Source: Leucocoprinus leucothites (Eukaryota; Basidiomycota; Agaricomycetes; Agaricales; Agaricaceae). From it: a stretch of DNA of 64,000 nucleotides. Under the pieces are notes generated by a model. That model saw only the letters and a program-made list of their open reading frames with translations. It did no database searches and was not told the DNA's origin. Location: assembly GCA_013368445.1 (NCBI GenBank), contig JAACJO010000022.1:124001-188000 (forward strand), written 5' to 3'. The translations under genes and the position numbers were made by a program. Positions 22,424 to 33,870 of the stretch are shown one piece after another. How positions within the stretch are numbered: position 1 is the first letter of the stretch; the number at the start of each line of letters is the position of its first letter.

Positions 22424-24002
22424 ATGACCGAAGCTTTCTCCTTGTAAGGAAAAACTTCTGAATAAGGCTACCCCTCAGTTAACTCTGAATTACAGCGAAG
22501 ATGCAGATGCCAACTCTCTCTTAGATATCGAGATATTCTGCCAATCACAGACAAAGAAGAAGGGAAAACGGAAAAAGTTAGTAGCCTCAGCGATCGGACA
22601 TCCATTGGGCCGCCTCGTCAAGACTCAGGAATTGGAACGAAGTTTGTCGCCCCCCTCTTCGCCTATCCGTGAATCGTCTCATTTCCCTGGAGCAGAAATT
22701 GAACTGCGTCTCCAATGCCAAACTCAAAACAAGAATACGAATGCTAGTCGAGGAAAACCTCAAAACGGTTCTTCCATTGTCCTTCGTATCTGCCCCTCTT
22801 CGTCATTCGCCGCTTCGTCTCGGATCCAACTAGAAGAGGAGGAAGAAGTACCTCCAGCATATACCTCCGATACCGAATCTTGTGCGTCGCTTACGTACAC
22901 CTCGCTGCCTAAACCTAGACTAACCAAAACGATAGCTCATACCCTCAACGATATGCCTTGTACTCCCGAAGACTCTCGTCCATCATCACCAGTGTCGCCC
23001 GTTCCTCCTCAAACCCTTCGCCGTCGAGTCAAGGGCTACCAGATATATTCAGATGAAGAGCCTTGTTCCAGTGGTGGCGAAGAGGAAGAACACATAAAGA
23101 AACCTCTAAGTTTCGCACAAGTAGCAGAAGAGCTTGAAGACTACGATTCTCTTCCTATCCCGATACCCAAACGTTCTACACTCACCGACACCGTCGAATC
23201 AATCCACCAGTGGATCGCTGCCTCATTACTTCCCGTGTACACAGAAAAGATCACAGTACCGCCTAGCTACATGAATTCCGCAGAACGTGCACTATCCAGC
23301 TTCACTCTTTATTGCGAACTCAAGGAAGCACAACTCGAGTCGGAATATGAGCCTGTTTTTGAGAGGCTACAGAGGGAATGGCAATACGTTGGTGGTCTCG
23401 TAAGTTAATCTCTATATTTCCTCTATCAATCCTCGCTGATCCTATGGAACTCCAGCTAGCTGCCCTCGCCGCAGTGAATGCTGCAGTATTCGCCATTTCT
23501 CCCGACTCACTCTTCCGGATTCAGCCTTACGCCCTAAGCGCTATCGCAGCGAGCAGCATGGCCTCAGGACTTGGCACCGCGATTGACGCTTGGTTCCTTT
23601 TCCGATACAACTGGATAGACGTTAAAACCTTCATCGTAAGGTTATCTTCTATCACTGAGGTACTGATTTCTGACTACTCCCCCACCTCTGCAGTATCGTG
23701 CACGGGACCTCTACGGCTCATACTTCTTTTTCGCGCTCTGTTCTCGGATGCCTGCAGTGTGTATGTTCACATCGGCTCTCGCTCTGATGACATTCCTCGG
23801 CTTGGTTGCTTTCGAAGTATGGCCACAGGGGGTTTTAGTCGTGTGTTTCTTTGTGGGCCTCATCATGACCCTGCAATTCCTTGTCTTTGGCGCACATTGG
23901 TGCGCGAATAAGATCGTTGCTGGCGGGAAGGCCAGCAAGCAAGGCGTGGTGGCCGTTGTTCGAAAGATGACTACGGCTTCAACGACTTCAACCGTGGTGT
24001 AA
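22424..24002 (+). CDS. Unrecognised membrane protein with disordered N-terminal half
   Basis: Four exons by inference. Exon 1 (22,424-22,443) encodes MTEAFS; an intron with GTAAGG...TACAG ends leads to exon 2 (22,496-23,399), then two more introns (from 23,400 and near 23,636). The N-terminal 320 or so residues are polar, rich in Ser, Pro and acidic runs (LEEEEEVPPAY, SGGEEEEH), and look disordered. The end of exon 2 holds a compact hydrophilic block (ALSSFTLYCELKEAQLE). Exons 3-4 supply hydrophobic helices: LAALAAVNAAVFAI, YALSAIAASSMASGLG, VCMFTSALALMTFLGLVAF and VLVVCFFVGLIMTLQFLVFG. That suggests three or four transmembrane spans and a short basic C-tail. Similar hypothetical proteins are common in mushroom-forming fungi. 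I cannot assign a function. The start is chosen because it gives frame continuity across the first intron. Confidence 0.75.
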
Positions 24003-25544
24003 TTTGCCCCATGAACTATACCCTTTCTCGATACCGCGAATCGGAAATGCCATTCCAGGCCCCGTTCCCTGCTACTACTACATTCTCTACGACATAGGTC
24101 ATTCTTAAGTACTCCATCCAAGATACTGACAGTCACTGCAAGCACTGGGCGTCCCGACAGCACGCAGACGTCAACATGCGCCGACTCATTGGTGATATTG
24201 TGGACGAAGGGTTTGGGCGAGTGCGAGGAGGGGCTGGGATGTCGAGCGGGGAGTCTGTGGACCAAGAGAAAGATGATGAATTAAATTCTCATATGCGATG
24301 GTAGTGGTGGGACTAGTCTAAGGCGCGTAATTGTGTAACCTGTAAAGATGATGAGCAACGACGAATATACTACAATACTCTAAGTGGTAATATTTGGGGA
24401 ATTCGCCTGCTGTCTCGCTAGCTCTCCACACAACATCGATCGCACCCGTTCCATTAGCTCCGAAGGTCCACCGATTAACTACCAAGCACTAGAGGAAAAC
24501 GACCAAGAGGCACCGAAAGAAAGAGTCGAGTATGATTGGGGGCACTGGCAACAGCGGCGAACTCAGGTTCAACTCCAATTGGAAAGTATCATTACTACAC
24601 GATCTTGCTCCTTTTTTCGCCGTTTTCATTATTGACTCTTCACGCTCGAAATCTCTCTGGATAGACTACCTTAGATCGTGTTTGCTCGGCGTTTACAAAA
24701 CGCCGTTTTCCTACCGTAACCTGCTGGGGCCACTACAAGCCATTGTCGGAATACATAAATAGCTGAAGAGAATGATGATCAATGAAGCTATTGGAATCGA
24801 TAGCAGTGTTGGAAGTGAATGTTACTATATTCACCATCTCATTTGATCCCCTCTCCCAAACATGCGCTGGTACTGAGGCCTTTGCAACAATCAGTATGAT
24901 CAGAATGAATAATATATATATATGCGTACCTCTGATTGTTTACTTCTTATCTCTGTCAATCGAGAGTTACTGCCCCTTCGGTCCGTTATGAAAAGACATT
25001 CCAAACAAAGATACTCACTTGGTGTTTCACGGATACACCCCCAAAAGAACTACAGTATATTCTTGTTGACATCTCTACTCGGAGAGGCGTGTTGCTAGTG
25101 TAAATATTGATCGGATGAAGAAATGGGCAGGAGAAGAACGGAGGTTAATGATTGAGAAAGTTATTGAAGCACCTATGGATGACGGATATGCTTGTTCGGA
25201 GATATAGGCACCCCTCGCGTGATCGATTTTGGAACTTTTGGGGATTTCTCTCTAACCTGAGCTTCTTGATGCTTCGTCTTACGATATTCACTCATGGACA
25301 TACAAGTCCTCCAGGTGCAGCGGGCTGACTGTTCTTTTTGGGTGTTTCAGCCTAGCACGGGACGGTCGAAGAGGAATTTTCACAAGCACCACTAGCACAA
25401 CCTTCAAATTTGATCTTAAAATCACGGATAGTATATGGAAAAATACAGGTCAATGCGGAGGCGAGACTGGAGCCTGGACGACTGCTACTGAGGAGCTTCT
25501 TCGCGTCAGAAGAAATATTATTATAGGCCGACTGCCAACACTTC
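24003..25544. other. Intergenic stretch without a supported gene
   Basis: No coding region recognised. A perfect 8-bp inverted repeat with a 3-base loop (CGGCGTTT-ACA-AAACGCCG) is at 24,686-24,704. Short open frames at 24,384-24,762 have no recognisable motif. Confidence 0.5.
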
Positions 25545-26093
25545 ATGCCACCTTCTGTCGCACTGCCATACTCCTATTTTCGCCGAATTTTCTCACCTGT
25601 ACCCGACAGTAGTTGTAGACAAGAAACTCTTGATAGCAGCGACCAGCATGTCACATCCCGACCCCGGCTCACGGACCTCAATATCATCAAGGTATGTCCT
25701 CATGAGAGTCATGCGAGTTTTACTAGGCTTACTCAGTGAAACGGTGGGCCTCCTCCACTACCAGTCGTTTCGTGGGTGATTCATCCTGGAGTGCTCCAGA
25801 TCGCCAGGCTCGTTCAATCCAAGAAGATTCCATAGGAAGGAACCGGACAATATACCATCCGAATACAAGTATGTGTAATTTGTTTGCACTCTCTGGCTTT
25901 ATATGCAGTGCAGATTCCTCATGTCTGCAACGTTCGCTCAGGTACTACGACTAGTATTCTGACTCAGGAAGGCCGGCCTTTGGGATTTGAGGCACACGCT
26001 AGGACTAGTGACGGACATTCACAAACAGGTAAGCCATACTCGGCACAAAAGAGGTATCCTTCATATTCATGCGTTACTGAAGGTACAGACAAC
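25545..26093 (+). other. Probable 5' exons/leader of NACHT gene 1
   Basis: This stretch is conserved in module 2 (40,640-41,170) and partly upstream of NACHT 3. A conserved ATG-TCA-ATCCC start (MSHPDPGSRTS at about 25,648; MSYPNP in module 2) precedes a GT donor in both. Another shared piece encodes IQEDS or IQEGS. Exact exon boundaries cannot be fixed because the copies differ by small indels, so the true N-terminus of these proteins is unresolved. Confidence 0.4.
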
Positions 26094-28704
26094 ATGGAGG
26101 GCAAAGGTCTTGGGATAGATCTGACGTCCTCAACTTCGAGCTCGGTGGTTCAAAATACCTCGTTTTTTTCAGGCGCCCACCGTTTCACTGTGAACAATCC
26201 CATCATGGTTGCGAATGGTAGACTGGACATTGAGAGAGAAAGTAGGCATGGACGCACCTGGTCAGATTGTGTTAACTGAAATTCTGGAATCTTCTAGTGT
26301 TGAAGCTCCTTGAGAAGAAAGCGATGGTTGATGGTACCTACAATTCAGCAGCAAGATATTACACTGCTCCTCAGTGCCACCCAGCTACCCGAATAACGTT
26401 ACGGGAAAGACTCATAAAGTGGCTTCTTGACATGGACCGGGAAGAGTCCCTCTTCTGGCTTTACGGGCCCGCTGGAGTTGGAAAATCGGCAATATCCCAA
26501 AATATCATGGAATACTGCACCCAACAAGGCATTCCAGGAGCGGGCCTGTTTCTTTCCCGAGCGAACAAGCGCGATGATCCCAATCGCATCGTTCCTTCCT
26601 TTGCCCACCAACTCGCCCTCGCCTACCCAGTGTACCGCCGACACATTTCCAACGTCCTGAGCGCTGACTCCACCATTCTCGAGAAGTGCCTGCCGCTACA
26701 GTTCCAGAAATTAATCGACGAGCCGGCGGATGCTCTGAGGATTGACGCCTCCAATCCCACACCCCATCCTATACTTCTTCTCTTAGACGGCCTCGACGAG
26801 TGCAATATACAAGAGGCACAACGTGAGTTCATCAAGATGCTTGTATCTTTTGCCTCGACCTGTAAGGTGCGGCGACTTCCCTTTGTTTGCATTGTGACTA
26901 GTCGCCCGGAATGGCAAGTCCTATCGACTTTCGATGCGCTTGGTCCTACTTCCGGCCGGGTATGGCATGAGGAGCTTCCAATGGATACTCCTGAGGCCCG
27001 TCGGGATGTTTCGACGGTGCTCCAAGACGGATTCGAGCACATCAAGAGCAAACATAGCGATGCGTATTCGGCAGGGGTTGAGTGGCCTTCTCTCACCGAT
27101 CTTCAGGCGATTAAACACGCTGCGTCTGGCAACATGCTACTTGCTTCTCTGGTTGTGGCATATGTTGATGATGATGATCCCACCACCAAGCTTGAGCTAT
27201 GCCTGAAGTCTCTGCAAGGCAAGCTCACTTCTGACGAGCGAAATCCCTTTGAGCCTCTCACAGCACTGTATAGGGGGCTAGTTCTCAGCATCCCTCCCAC
27301 TCTCCTCCGCACCGCTCTCCTCATCTTGTACTTTCAACTCTTAGTCGATGAGGACCCAGGAACATACCCCTACACTGATAGAATCCCTGCACAAGCAACC
27401 GCGAATTTTCTTTTCGTTGAACAGATAGCCTTTTATGGATCCTTACGAAGGCTGCGCTCTGTCCTCTCCATACCTTTACCCGCCTATGCTTCACTCCAAA
27501 AGCTCGTATTTTCCCACACTACATTCGCCGATTATGTGAAGGTGGTCGTTCAAGAAGGGCATTTTGGACTACATGAAGTGGATGCACTCACAGAGATACG
27601 AACTGCGTGCATTAAATGGCACCATATACTCGTAGATAGGGGTACCAGTGAAGATATTTCAGGTAAGTTATGCTCAGCTGAAGTACTAATACCTATCCTC
27701 CATTTCGATTCATTTTTCTCACCAGATGTTGCTCCTTGGGCCGGCACAACGTCTGCCTACAGAATTCGCACCTTTCTCAGGCCTTTATTATTCAAGCTAT
27801 GGCATGGACTCCCTCACCTAGGCAATTTCGGAAAGCTACAAGACGAACTAGAACACTTCCCGTTTAAGGACTGGCCGCGGAAGTTTATCTGGTCTCACAG
27901 AAATAACAACCTGATGAGATTGGCCCGTGATTTAGTCGCAAACGTGCGTAATTTGTTGAATCATTTCGCAAAAAATCTGGCGCTTATCTTCAAAATTCAA
28001 TGACCGAAGGGGACCCGAAGTTCAACGACCTCTTGTATTGTACGCACGGAACCACTGTGGCCAACGGATTACCAGCTCATCGACAAATATGCTGCTCTGT
28101 TCGGCCAGTGGACCTCAGAAGTAAAGCCACTCGACTGGGACTCATACTCACCGAGTACACGGAATGATGATGTCACACTTTATTTCTGCTCTGTTGAGGA
28201 CCCATTCGATGACGGCGATGCCTTTGATATTTTTCGCGAAATCGATTGGTGTCCGACCCTTGCATATTTTTTACTTGGCCACAACCAGAATACTGTCCTT
28301 GTGATCACTCGTCCGACATACGGAATCGATCGGGACGTATATTGGAAAGAGGCTTTTGAGAAAATCAAGACCTCTCACTCCATTTCCAGCACCGCAGCCA
28401 ATCCATGCCCCCCTGAGAAACCCCTCCTCTGCTCCCATTTCTACTCTAAGCTGAATTCGCTATGCAGCAGTGAAGGTGGCAGAAAACCTTACCGAATACA
28501 ATCTTCTTTTGATCTTTCATGCAACATTGTATCCTTCATAGCTGACCCTTGGCATACGCACCCTCATTCTCGGCTCAAAACTGTTGCCGACATACTGTCC
28601 TTTACAACCAATCCAACAGAAATCATCCGCCTCCTCTATCACCATGTCCTTGGTGATGTTCCTCACGAGATCAGCCGTGTTGCGCATCAGGTTCTAGCAT
28701 TTCT
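26094..28704 (+). pseudogene. NACHT-domain NLR-like NTPase, copy 1, cut off by a Copia LTR
   Basis: Fungal STAND/NLR-like proteins use a NACHT NTPase switch and are linked to heterokaryon incompatibility and non-self recognition; the trigger here is unknown. Exon 26,094-26,241 (MEGKGLGIDLTSS to DIERE) is followed by the main exon from 26,298. Walker A is LYGPAGVGKSAI, Walker B LLLLDGLDEC, sensor-type VTSRPEWQ. A winged-helix-like part follows (LYRGLVLSIPPTLLRTALLIL to FSHTTFADYVK). A 63-bp in-frame intron lies at 27,663-27,725. A TGA at 28,001 separates the next block (LWPTDYQLIDKYAALFGQW, PHSRLKTVADILSF), which may be an intron effect. Coding ends at HQVLAFL, where a Copia LTR begins at 28,705; the remaining roughly 250 residues found in copy 2 are gone. 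Confidence 0.85.
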
Positions 28705-29078
28705 TGTCGAAGCAGCAACGGGGAGCGTAGCGGTGAAGGTAGACGACGAGGTCAGAACTCACTTTACTAGGCAGTTGGTCTGTTATGGGAGTATGTTCGA
28801 GGTAGTAGTTGTGACTGAGAATGTAGAATTGACTGTAGAATATTGAAGAAAATACAAGGTATTTATACTAAAGAGTTCGAATAATTTCTACTATAAAGAG
28901 AGTATTACACCATCGTTTCGAGGTGGTAAAGGGTACAGGTAAAACGTATAGTAAAACATGTATAGTCCGCACGAAGTATCGGTGTGTAAACATAGTGGTA
29001 TCTAATAATAGAATGCATATGTCATAATTGAGAGTGAACACAAGTATAGCAGCATGTAAACGTGCACGTGATTCAACA
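28705..29078 (-). repeat. Copia LTR 1 (3' LTR of the outer remnant)
   Basis: 374 bp. On the minus strand it starts TGTTGAATCACGTGCACG and ends TTCGACA. It interrupts the NACHT 1 coding sequence directly after the HQVLAFL codons, so its outer edge is the insertion point. Confidence 0.8.
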
Positions 29079-29453
29079 CTCCTCACTCGAAATGGCGGGA
29101 GATGCATAATTGAGTGACTATGAGAGCGCTTTGTTTAAGTGGCTATAAAAGCGCTAAAGAAATTCGATACCTAAAGAATAAACAAATTTATTGAAGAGAA
29201 TTGAACCGAGGTTTTTCATCAGAATATCGGCAGGGTTGTTTGAGCCCTCGATAAATTCCAACTCAATGGAACCTTCTTCAACGATATCTCGAATATAGTG
29301 GTATCATATATCAATATGCTTCGAGCGTTTTTCTTGAACAGGGTTCTCGCTCCAGAAGATAGATCCAATATTATCACCATAGAGAATCGGAGCAGGTATT
29401 TTAAAACCTATCTCTTCGAGAAGTTGTCGAATCCACATCAACTGGCGGCTGCA
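29079..29453 (-). pseudogene. Copia RNase H 3' fragment between the two LTRs
   Basis: About 375 bp closely matching 29,828-30,203 (the last part of the Copia pol gene and its purine tract). It ends abruptly at GGCGGCTGCA, where LTR 2 starts. It is the residue of a first Copia element into which, or onto which, a second copy was joined. Confidence 0.8.
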
Positions 29454-29827
29454 TGTCGAAGCAGCAACGGGGAGCGTAGCGGTGAAGGTAGACGACGAGG
29501 TCAGTACTCACTTTACTAGGCAGTTAGTCTGTTATGGGAGTTGGTTCGAGGTAGTAGTTGTGACTGAGAGTATAAAATTGACTGTAGAATATCGAAGAAA
29601 ATACAAGGTATTTATACTAAAGAGTTCGAATAATTTCTACTATAAAGAGAGTATTACACCATCGTTTCGAGGTGGTAAAGGGTACAGGTAAAACGTATAG
29701 TAAAACATGTATAGTCCGCATGAAGTATCGGTGCGTGAACATAGTGGTATCTAATAATAGAATGCATATGTCATAATTGAGAGTGAACACAAGTATAGCA
29801 GCGTGTAAACGCGCACGTGATTCAACA
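29454..29827 (-). repeat. Copia LTR 2 (3' LTR of the main element)
   Basis: 374 bp, same length and termini as LTR 1 with scattered substitutions. It lies directly downstream, on the minus strand, of the main pol gene, which ends at 29,906. Confidence 0.85.
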
Positions 29828-29905
29828 CTCCTCCTCATTCGAAATAGTGGGAGATGCATAATTGAGCGACTATGAAAGCGCTTCGTTTAAGCGGCTATTA
29901 AAGTG

Positions 29906-32900
29906 CTAAAGAAATTTGATACCCAGAGAATACACAAATTTATTGAAGAGAATTGAACCGAGGTTTTTTGTCAGAATATCAGCAGGGTTGTTTGAGCCCT
30001 CGATAAATTCCAACTCAACGGAACCGTCTTCAACGATATCTCGGATATAGTGGTATCGTATATCAATATGCTTCGAGCGTTTTTCTTGAACAGGGTTCTC
30101 GCTCCAGAAGATAGACCCGATATTATCACCATAGAGAATCGGAGCAGGTATTTTGAAACCTATCTCTTCGAGAAGTTGTCGAATCCACATCAGCTGACGG
30201 CTGCAATCAGATAGCGCCATATATTCAGCTTCAGTAGATGACAAAGCGACAGTTTTCTGCTTGCGGCTAAGCCAGCTTACAGGTCCACGCGCTATTGTGA
30301 CAAAGTTACCAGTGACAGATCGTCGAGACTGTCCATCTTGCGCCCAATCACTATCGGAACAAGCAATGACGGCCTGGTTAGAAGCTCCATCAAAGACGAG
30401 TCGATAATTGCACGTTGATCGCAAATATTGCAGCACATGGAGTCCAGCCCGGAAGTGCACATTGGAAGGGGCGGCAGATTGCTGGGAGAGTTTGACAACC
30501 GCAAAGGATATGTCAGGTCTCGATCCGATCATAAGATACATCAGCGATCCGACTAACTGTTGGTAATGAGTCCTAAACTTAGGATCTACCTTATCGACAT
30601 AGGGTTCGAAGATAAATCCGGATGGCAGCAGTGTGAATTTCGCGCCTTTAGGGATATCAAACTTCTCAAGAACCTTATTGAGGTATTTCACTTGATCTAT
30701 ATAGAGTTTTCTCTCTTTTCAATCGCGTGATATGTTCATGCCTAGGAACTCAGAAAGTTCACCTTGGTCACGACATTCCCAAGTAGTCATGAATTTTTGC
30801 TTCAACTCGGAGAGGAGCAGGGAATTCTTTTTACCCATAAAGAAGACGTCATCCACATAAACAACCGCAAAGACATGCTCATTGGTCTTGGGATGTGTAA
30901 AATGATAAACGCCAGCGTTGGACTTACAGCGCTTGAATCCAAGTTTCAGCATCGATGAAGTGAGTGCTTTCCACCAAGATAAGCCAGCTTGTTTCAGACT
31001 GTAGATCGCTTTGCGTAATCTCCAGACTTTCTTCTCATGGCCAGGAAGTCGGAATCCTTCTGGCTGCTCCATATAGATCTCTTCATCCAGATCGCCATAT
31101 AAATAGGCTGTTTTGATGTCAACAGAGTGAAGGTCAGAATCCTCAAGCGCTGCAATGCCAAGAAGTAGGCGCGCGGTCTCATATTGGACAACTGGAGAAA
31201 AGAGTTCATCGAAGTCAATTCCCTCGATCTGCGAGAATCCTTTCGCAACAAGGCGAGAGCGATATCGATTATCGGACTTGATGTTGTAAACCCATCTATT
31301 TTTAATAGCTCTTCTTCCTTTTGGGAGATCAACGAGCTCGTATACACCTCGCTTGTAAAGCGCGTCTAATTCCTCAAGCATCGCTTTTTGCCATTTGGTT
31401 TGAGTATCAGCGTCTAAATTCGCGATATCTCGAAACTGTTCGGGGACTGGCCCGTTGGCGCATTGTGCGAGAAGGAAATCAACTAATTTTACCCCCCCTT
31501 CCTTCACGAACTTCGCAAAATCGGTAGATGACGGTTTATTGTCGATACTACTATCCGGGTGAGGGATATTCCAATTTCGTAATCTGTTCCGAGCTTCCTC
31601 ATCGGAAATTGCTCCAGGAATAGGTCGATATTGGGCATGATTGCGTGGTAAGTTAGGATTGAGTTCTCTATATCGTCGGATGACATCAAGAGGGTCGCTC
31701 CTATCACCATACACATTTCCTGGTCTGTTCGGAGGTTGAACATTTCGCCTAGGACGGCGATTTTCATGTTCGGTGACCTAACGGTCGAGCTGTTCTAGTG
31801 CATCAAGATCATCCTGGACCGAAGGTCACGGTGGTGGTACCTCAGGTGGAGATGGAGACCGAGCACGTTTATGTGGACCAGGTTCCTTTCGCGAAGGTCC
31901 CGGAGAAGGAGGTAACTCAACTTCTTCTTCCTCTTCTTTTGGATCGCGATCTTCCGGATCAGCGTAAGAAAGAGGTGGGCTTGGCGATCTAGGAGGTGAA
32001 GGTGTTTTAGGGCGTGGAGGAGCACGAGGTGAAGGCGCACGAGGTAGCTCTCCTCCTCGAGGTGCAGGCGGATGGTCTACATGTGGAACATTCGGAATAG
32101 TCGAGATTGGAGGAATCTCAGTGTGAGGCGGCTCAGGGTAAACCATGGGTTTTTGATCTGGACATTTTGGGAACATCTTTTCATCAAAGATGACAGTCGG
32201 TGAGATAAACTCGGCGTTCCCTTGAGTATGGCGGAGAAAGATGTAATTCTTCTTCCGATCATATCCAACGAAGATCATCAGTTCAGATTTCGCAGATAAT
32301 TTATTTGGGCGCATTTCGTCTGGAAGGAACACATATGCAGCACAACCGAATACTTGTAGGTGACTGATGTCAGGTTTATGTCCATGTACTAACTCAAAAG
32401 GAGTTTTCCATTGGATGCGGTTCATCGATGTGTGATTGTAGATATGGGTTGCGGTGTTAATCGCGAAATCCCACCATGAATCTGGAAGACACATGTGAAG
32501 TCGCATGGCCTGTGCCTTCTCATGCAGTGTTCAATTCAATCTTTCTGCTCGCCTGTTCTGTTGATGGACGCGGGGCGCACTCAGTGTGAACTCAATCCCT
32601 TTCACCCTAAGATAATCTTGCAGGGTACCTGCTACAAATTCTCCTCCTCGATCGGATGTAAATCGACAAATCGATTTGCCAAATTGGTTCTGAACGTAAG
32701 TTAGAAGTTCCACCATGCGGGGAGCTGCTTCAGCTTTTGATCGCAGAAGCACCATGTGGGCAAATGAGGAGTAATCGTCCAATAAGGTCATGACCCATTT
32801 ATACTTATGATAAGATATGATGGGGAGCTCAAAGAGATCACTGTGAACGTGCTCAAAGGCTTCTTTGGCCCGAATTGGGTTATCGTTAAAGGGTTTCTGG

Positions 32901-33870
32901 TGCATCTTCCCTTTCATGCAGCCTGGACAAGGGCACGAATGATCGGGAATTGAAACCTGAGGTCCATTCAGCGTGGAGTCGGTAGTTTTGCTCAACACGC
33001 GATTAGACAGATGTCCTAAACGTTGATGCCAGATATTATAGTCAGGATGTTGAGCAATGTGGCTCGAAACATTCGAATGTACAATTCGACATCTTACTGT
33101 TTGTAGCATAGGCTGCCACTCAGAACAAGGAGCCGCTGACAAAACGGCATTGCCTGACTCATCCCGAAAGATTGTACCATGTTTATCGGCCTCACTGCGC
33201 AACCCGGATTCCAGGAGTTGACCGGCAGACATGAGGTGATCGTGCATACCCTTTACATAGAACACAGGAGACAATGAAGTCGTCGCAGTGATCGTTTTTC
33301 CGTTATCATGGATCTCGTGTTCGATCAAGACAGTGCCTCGACCTGATATAGAAAGGGGAGTGTTTTTGTTAGCTGTCTGAATTTCACCAAATTTCCCCAT
33401 TTCGATTGTAGAAAAATCGTCCAAATAAGGTGTGAAGTGTGCGGAAGCACCCGAATCGAGAATCCAAGAAGTAGCCCGTGAAGGCGCTTTCTTTCCCTTA
33501 CAGTGGCAACATAGAGCTTTCTCACACTTAGATAGGTTCACACAGCGTGGCACAGAGGTCAAGTCACAGTTTAATAACAGCCCCACAGGAGCGACCGAAA
33601 TAGTGCGTGATACAAAGGAAGTATATACAGGAGCCGGAGACGACGTAACTAGTCCGCGAAAATGTTCAGCGTGGCCAGGAGCGCTCACATGGGAGTGGGC
33701 TCGAGTGGGGCAACAGGCCCTTTCTCGGTCGTGCTGTGGTGTCACCATATCAGTGTTAATCCAATCAGAGATAGAAGAAAAGACTTGCGTTGTCCACAAC
33801 CCAGAAGTCCACCCGTCAGAATCCTCCCCCTCAGAGTCGGATTCGAGCATCGGATCAGCCGGAGGTGTTA
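29906..33870 (-). pseudogene. Copia gag-pol polyprotein, 5'-truncated, four nonsense codons
   Basis: One reading frame carries, in order: a C-terminal gag remnant; protease active site (ILDSGASAHFTPYLDDF); pre-integrase zinc region (WHQRLGHLS, CPGCMKGKMH); integrase core (HSDLFE, LLDDYSSF, FTSDRGGEF); reverse transcriptase (AVVYVDDVFFMG); and RNase H (LSSTEAEYMAL, HIDIRYHYIRD, PADILTKNL). It ends with TAA at 29,906. The frame is broken only by nonsense codons: TGA at 32,531-32,533 (after RRAERLN), TGA at 31,826-31,828, TAG at 31,778-31,780 and TGA at 30,719-30,721. No frameshift was needed to read it through. Each stop is explicable by a C-to-T change in CGA or CAG. It is inactive as it stands. 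Confidence 0.9.

Larger units (their letters stand above)
28705..33870 (-). mobile_element. Ty1/Copia LTR retrotransposon block with two stacked 3' LTRs, 5'-truncated
   Basis: On the minus strand the order is truncated gag/pol, 3' LTR (29,827-29,454), then a second 3' pol fragment (29,453-29,079) and a second 3' LTR (29,078-28,705). Both LTRs start TGTTGAATCACGTGC and end GCTTCGACA, are 374 bp long, and follow a purine run (GAGGAGGAG or GAGTGAGGAG). The element's own 5' end and 5' LTR are missing: at about 33,870 the sequence changes to Gypsy-like coding DNA on the plus strand. No target-site duplication could be identified. Confidence 0.85.

Noticed and set aside
23711..24265. A 184-codon minus-strand frame antisense to the membrane protein gene
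   Set aside because: It overlaps transmembrane exons whose plus-strand frame is continuous through spliced exons; no motif on the minus strand.
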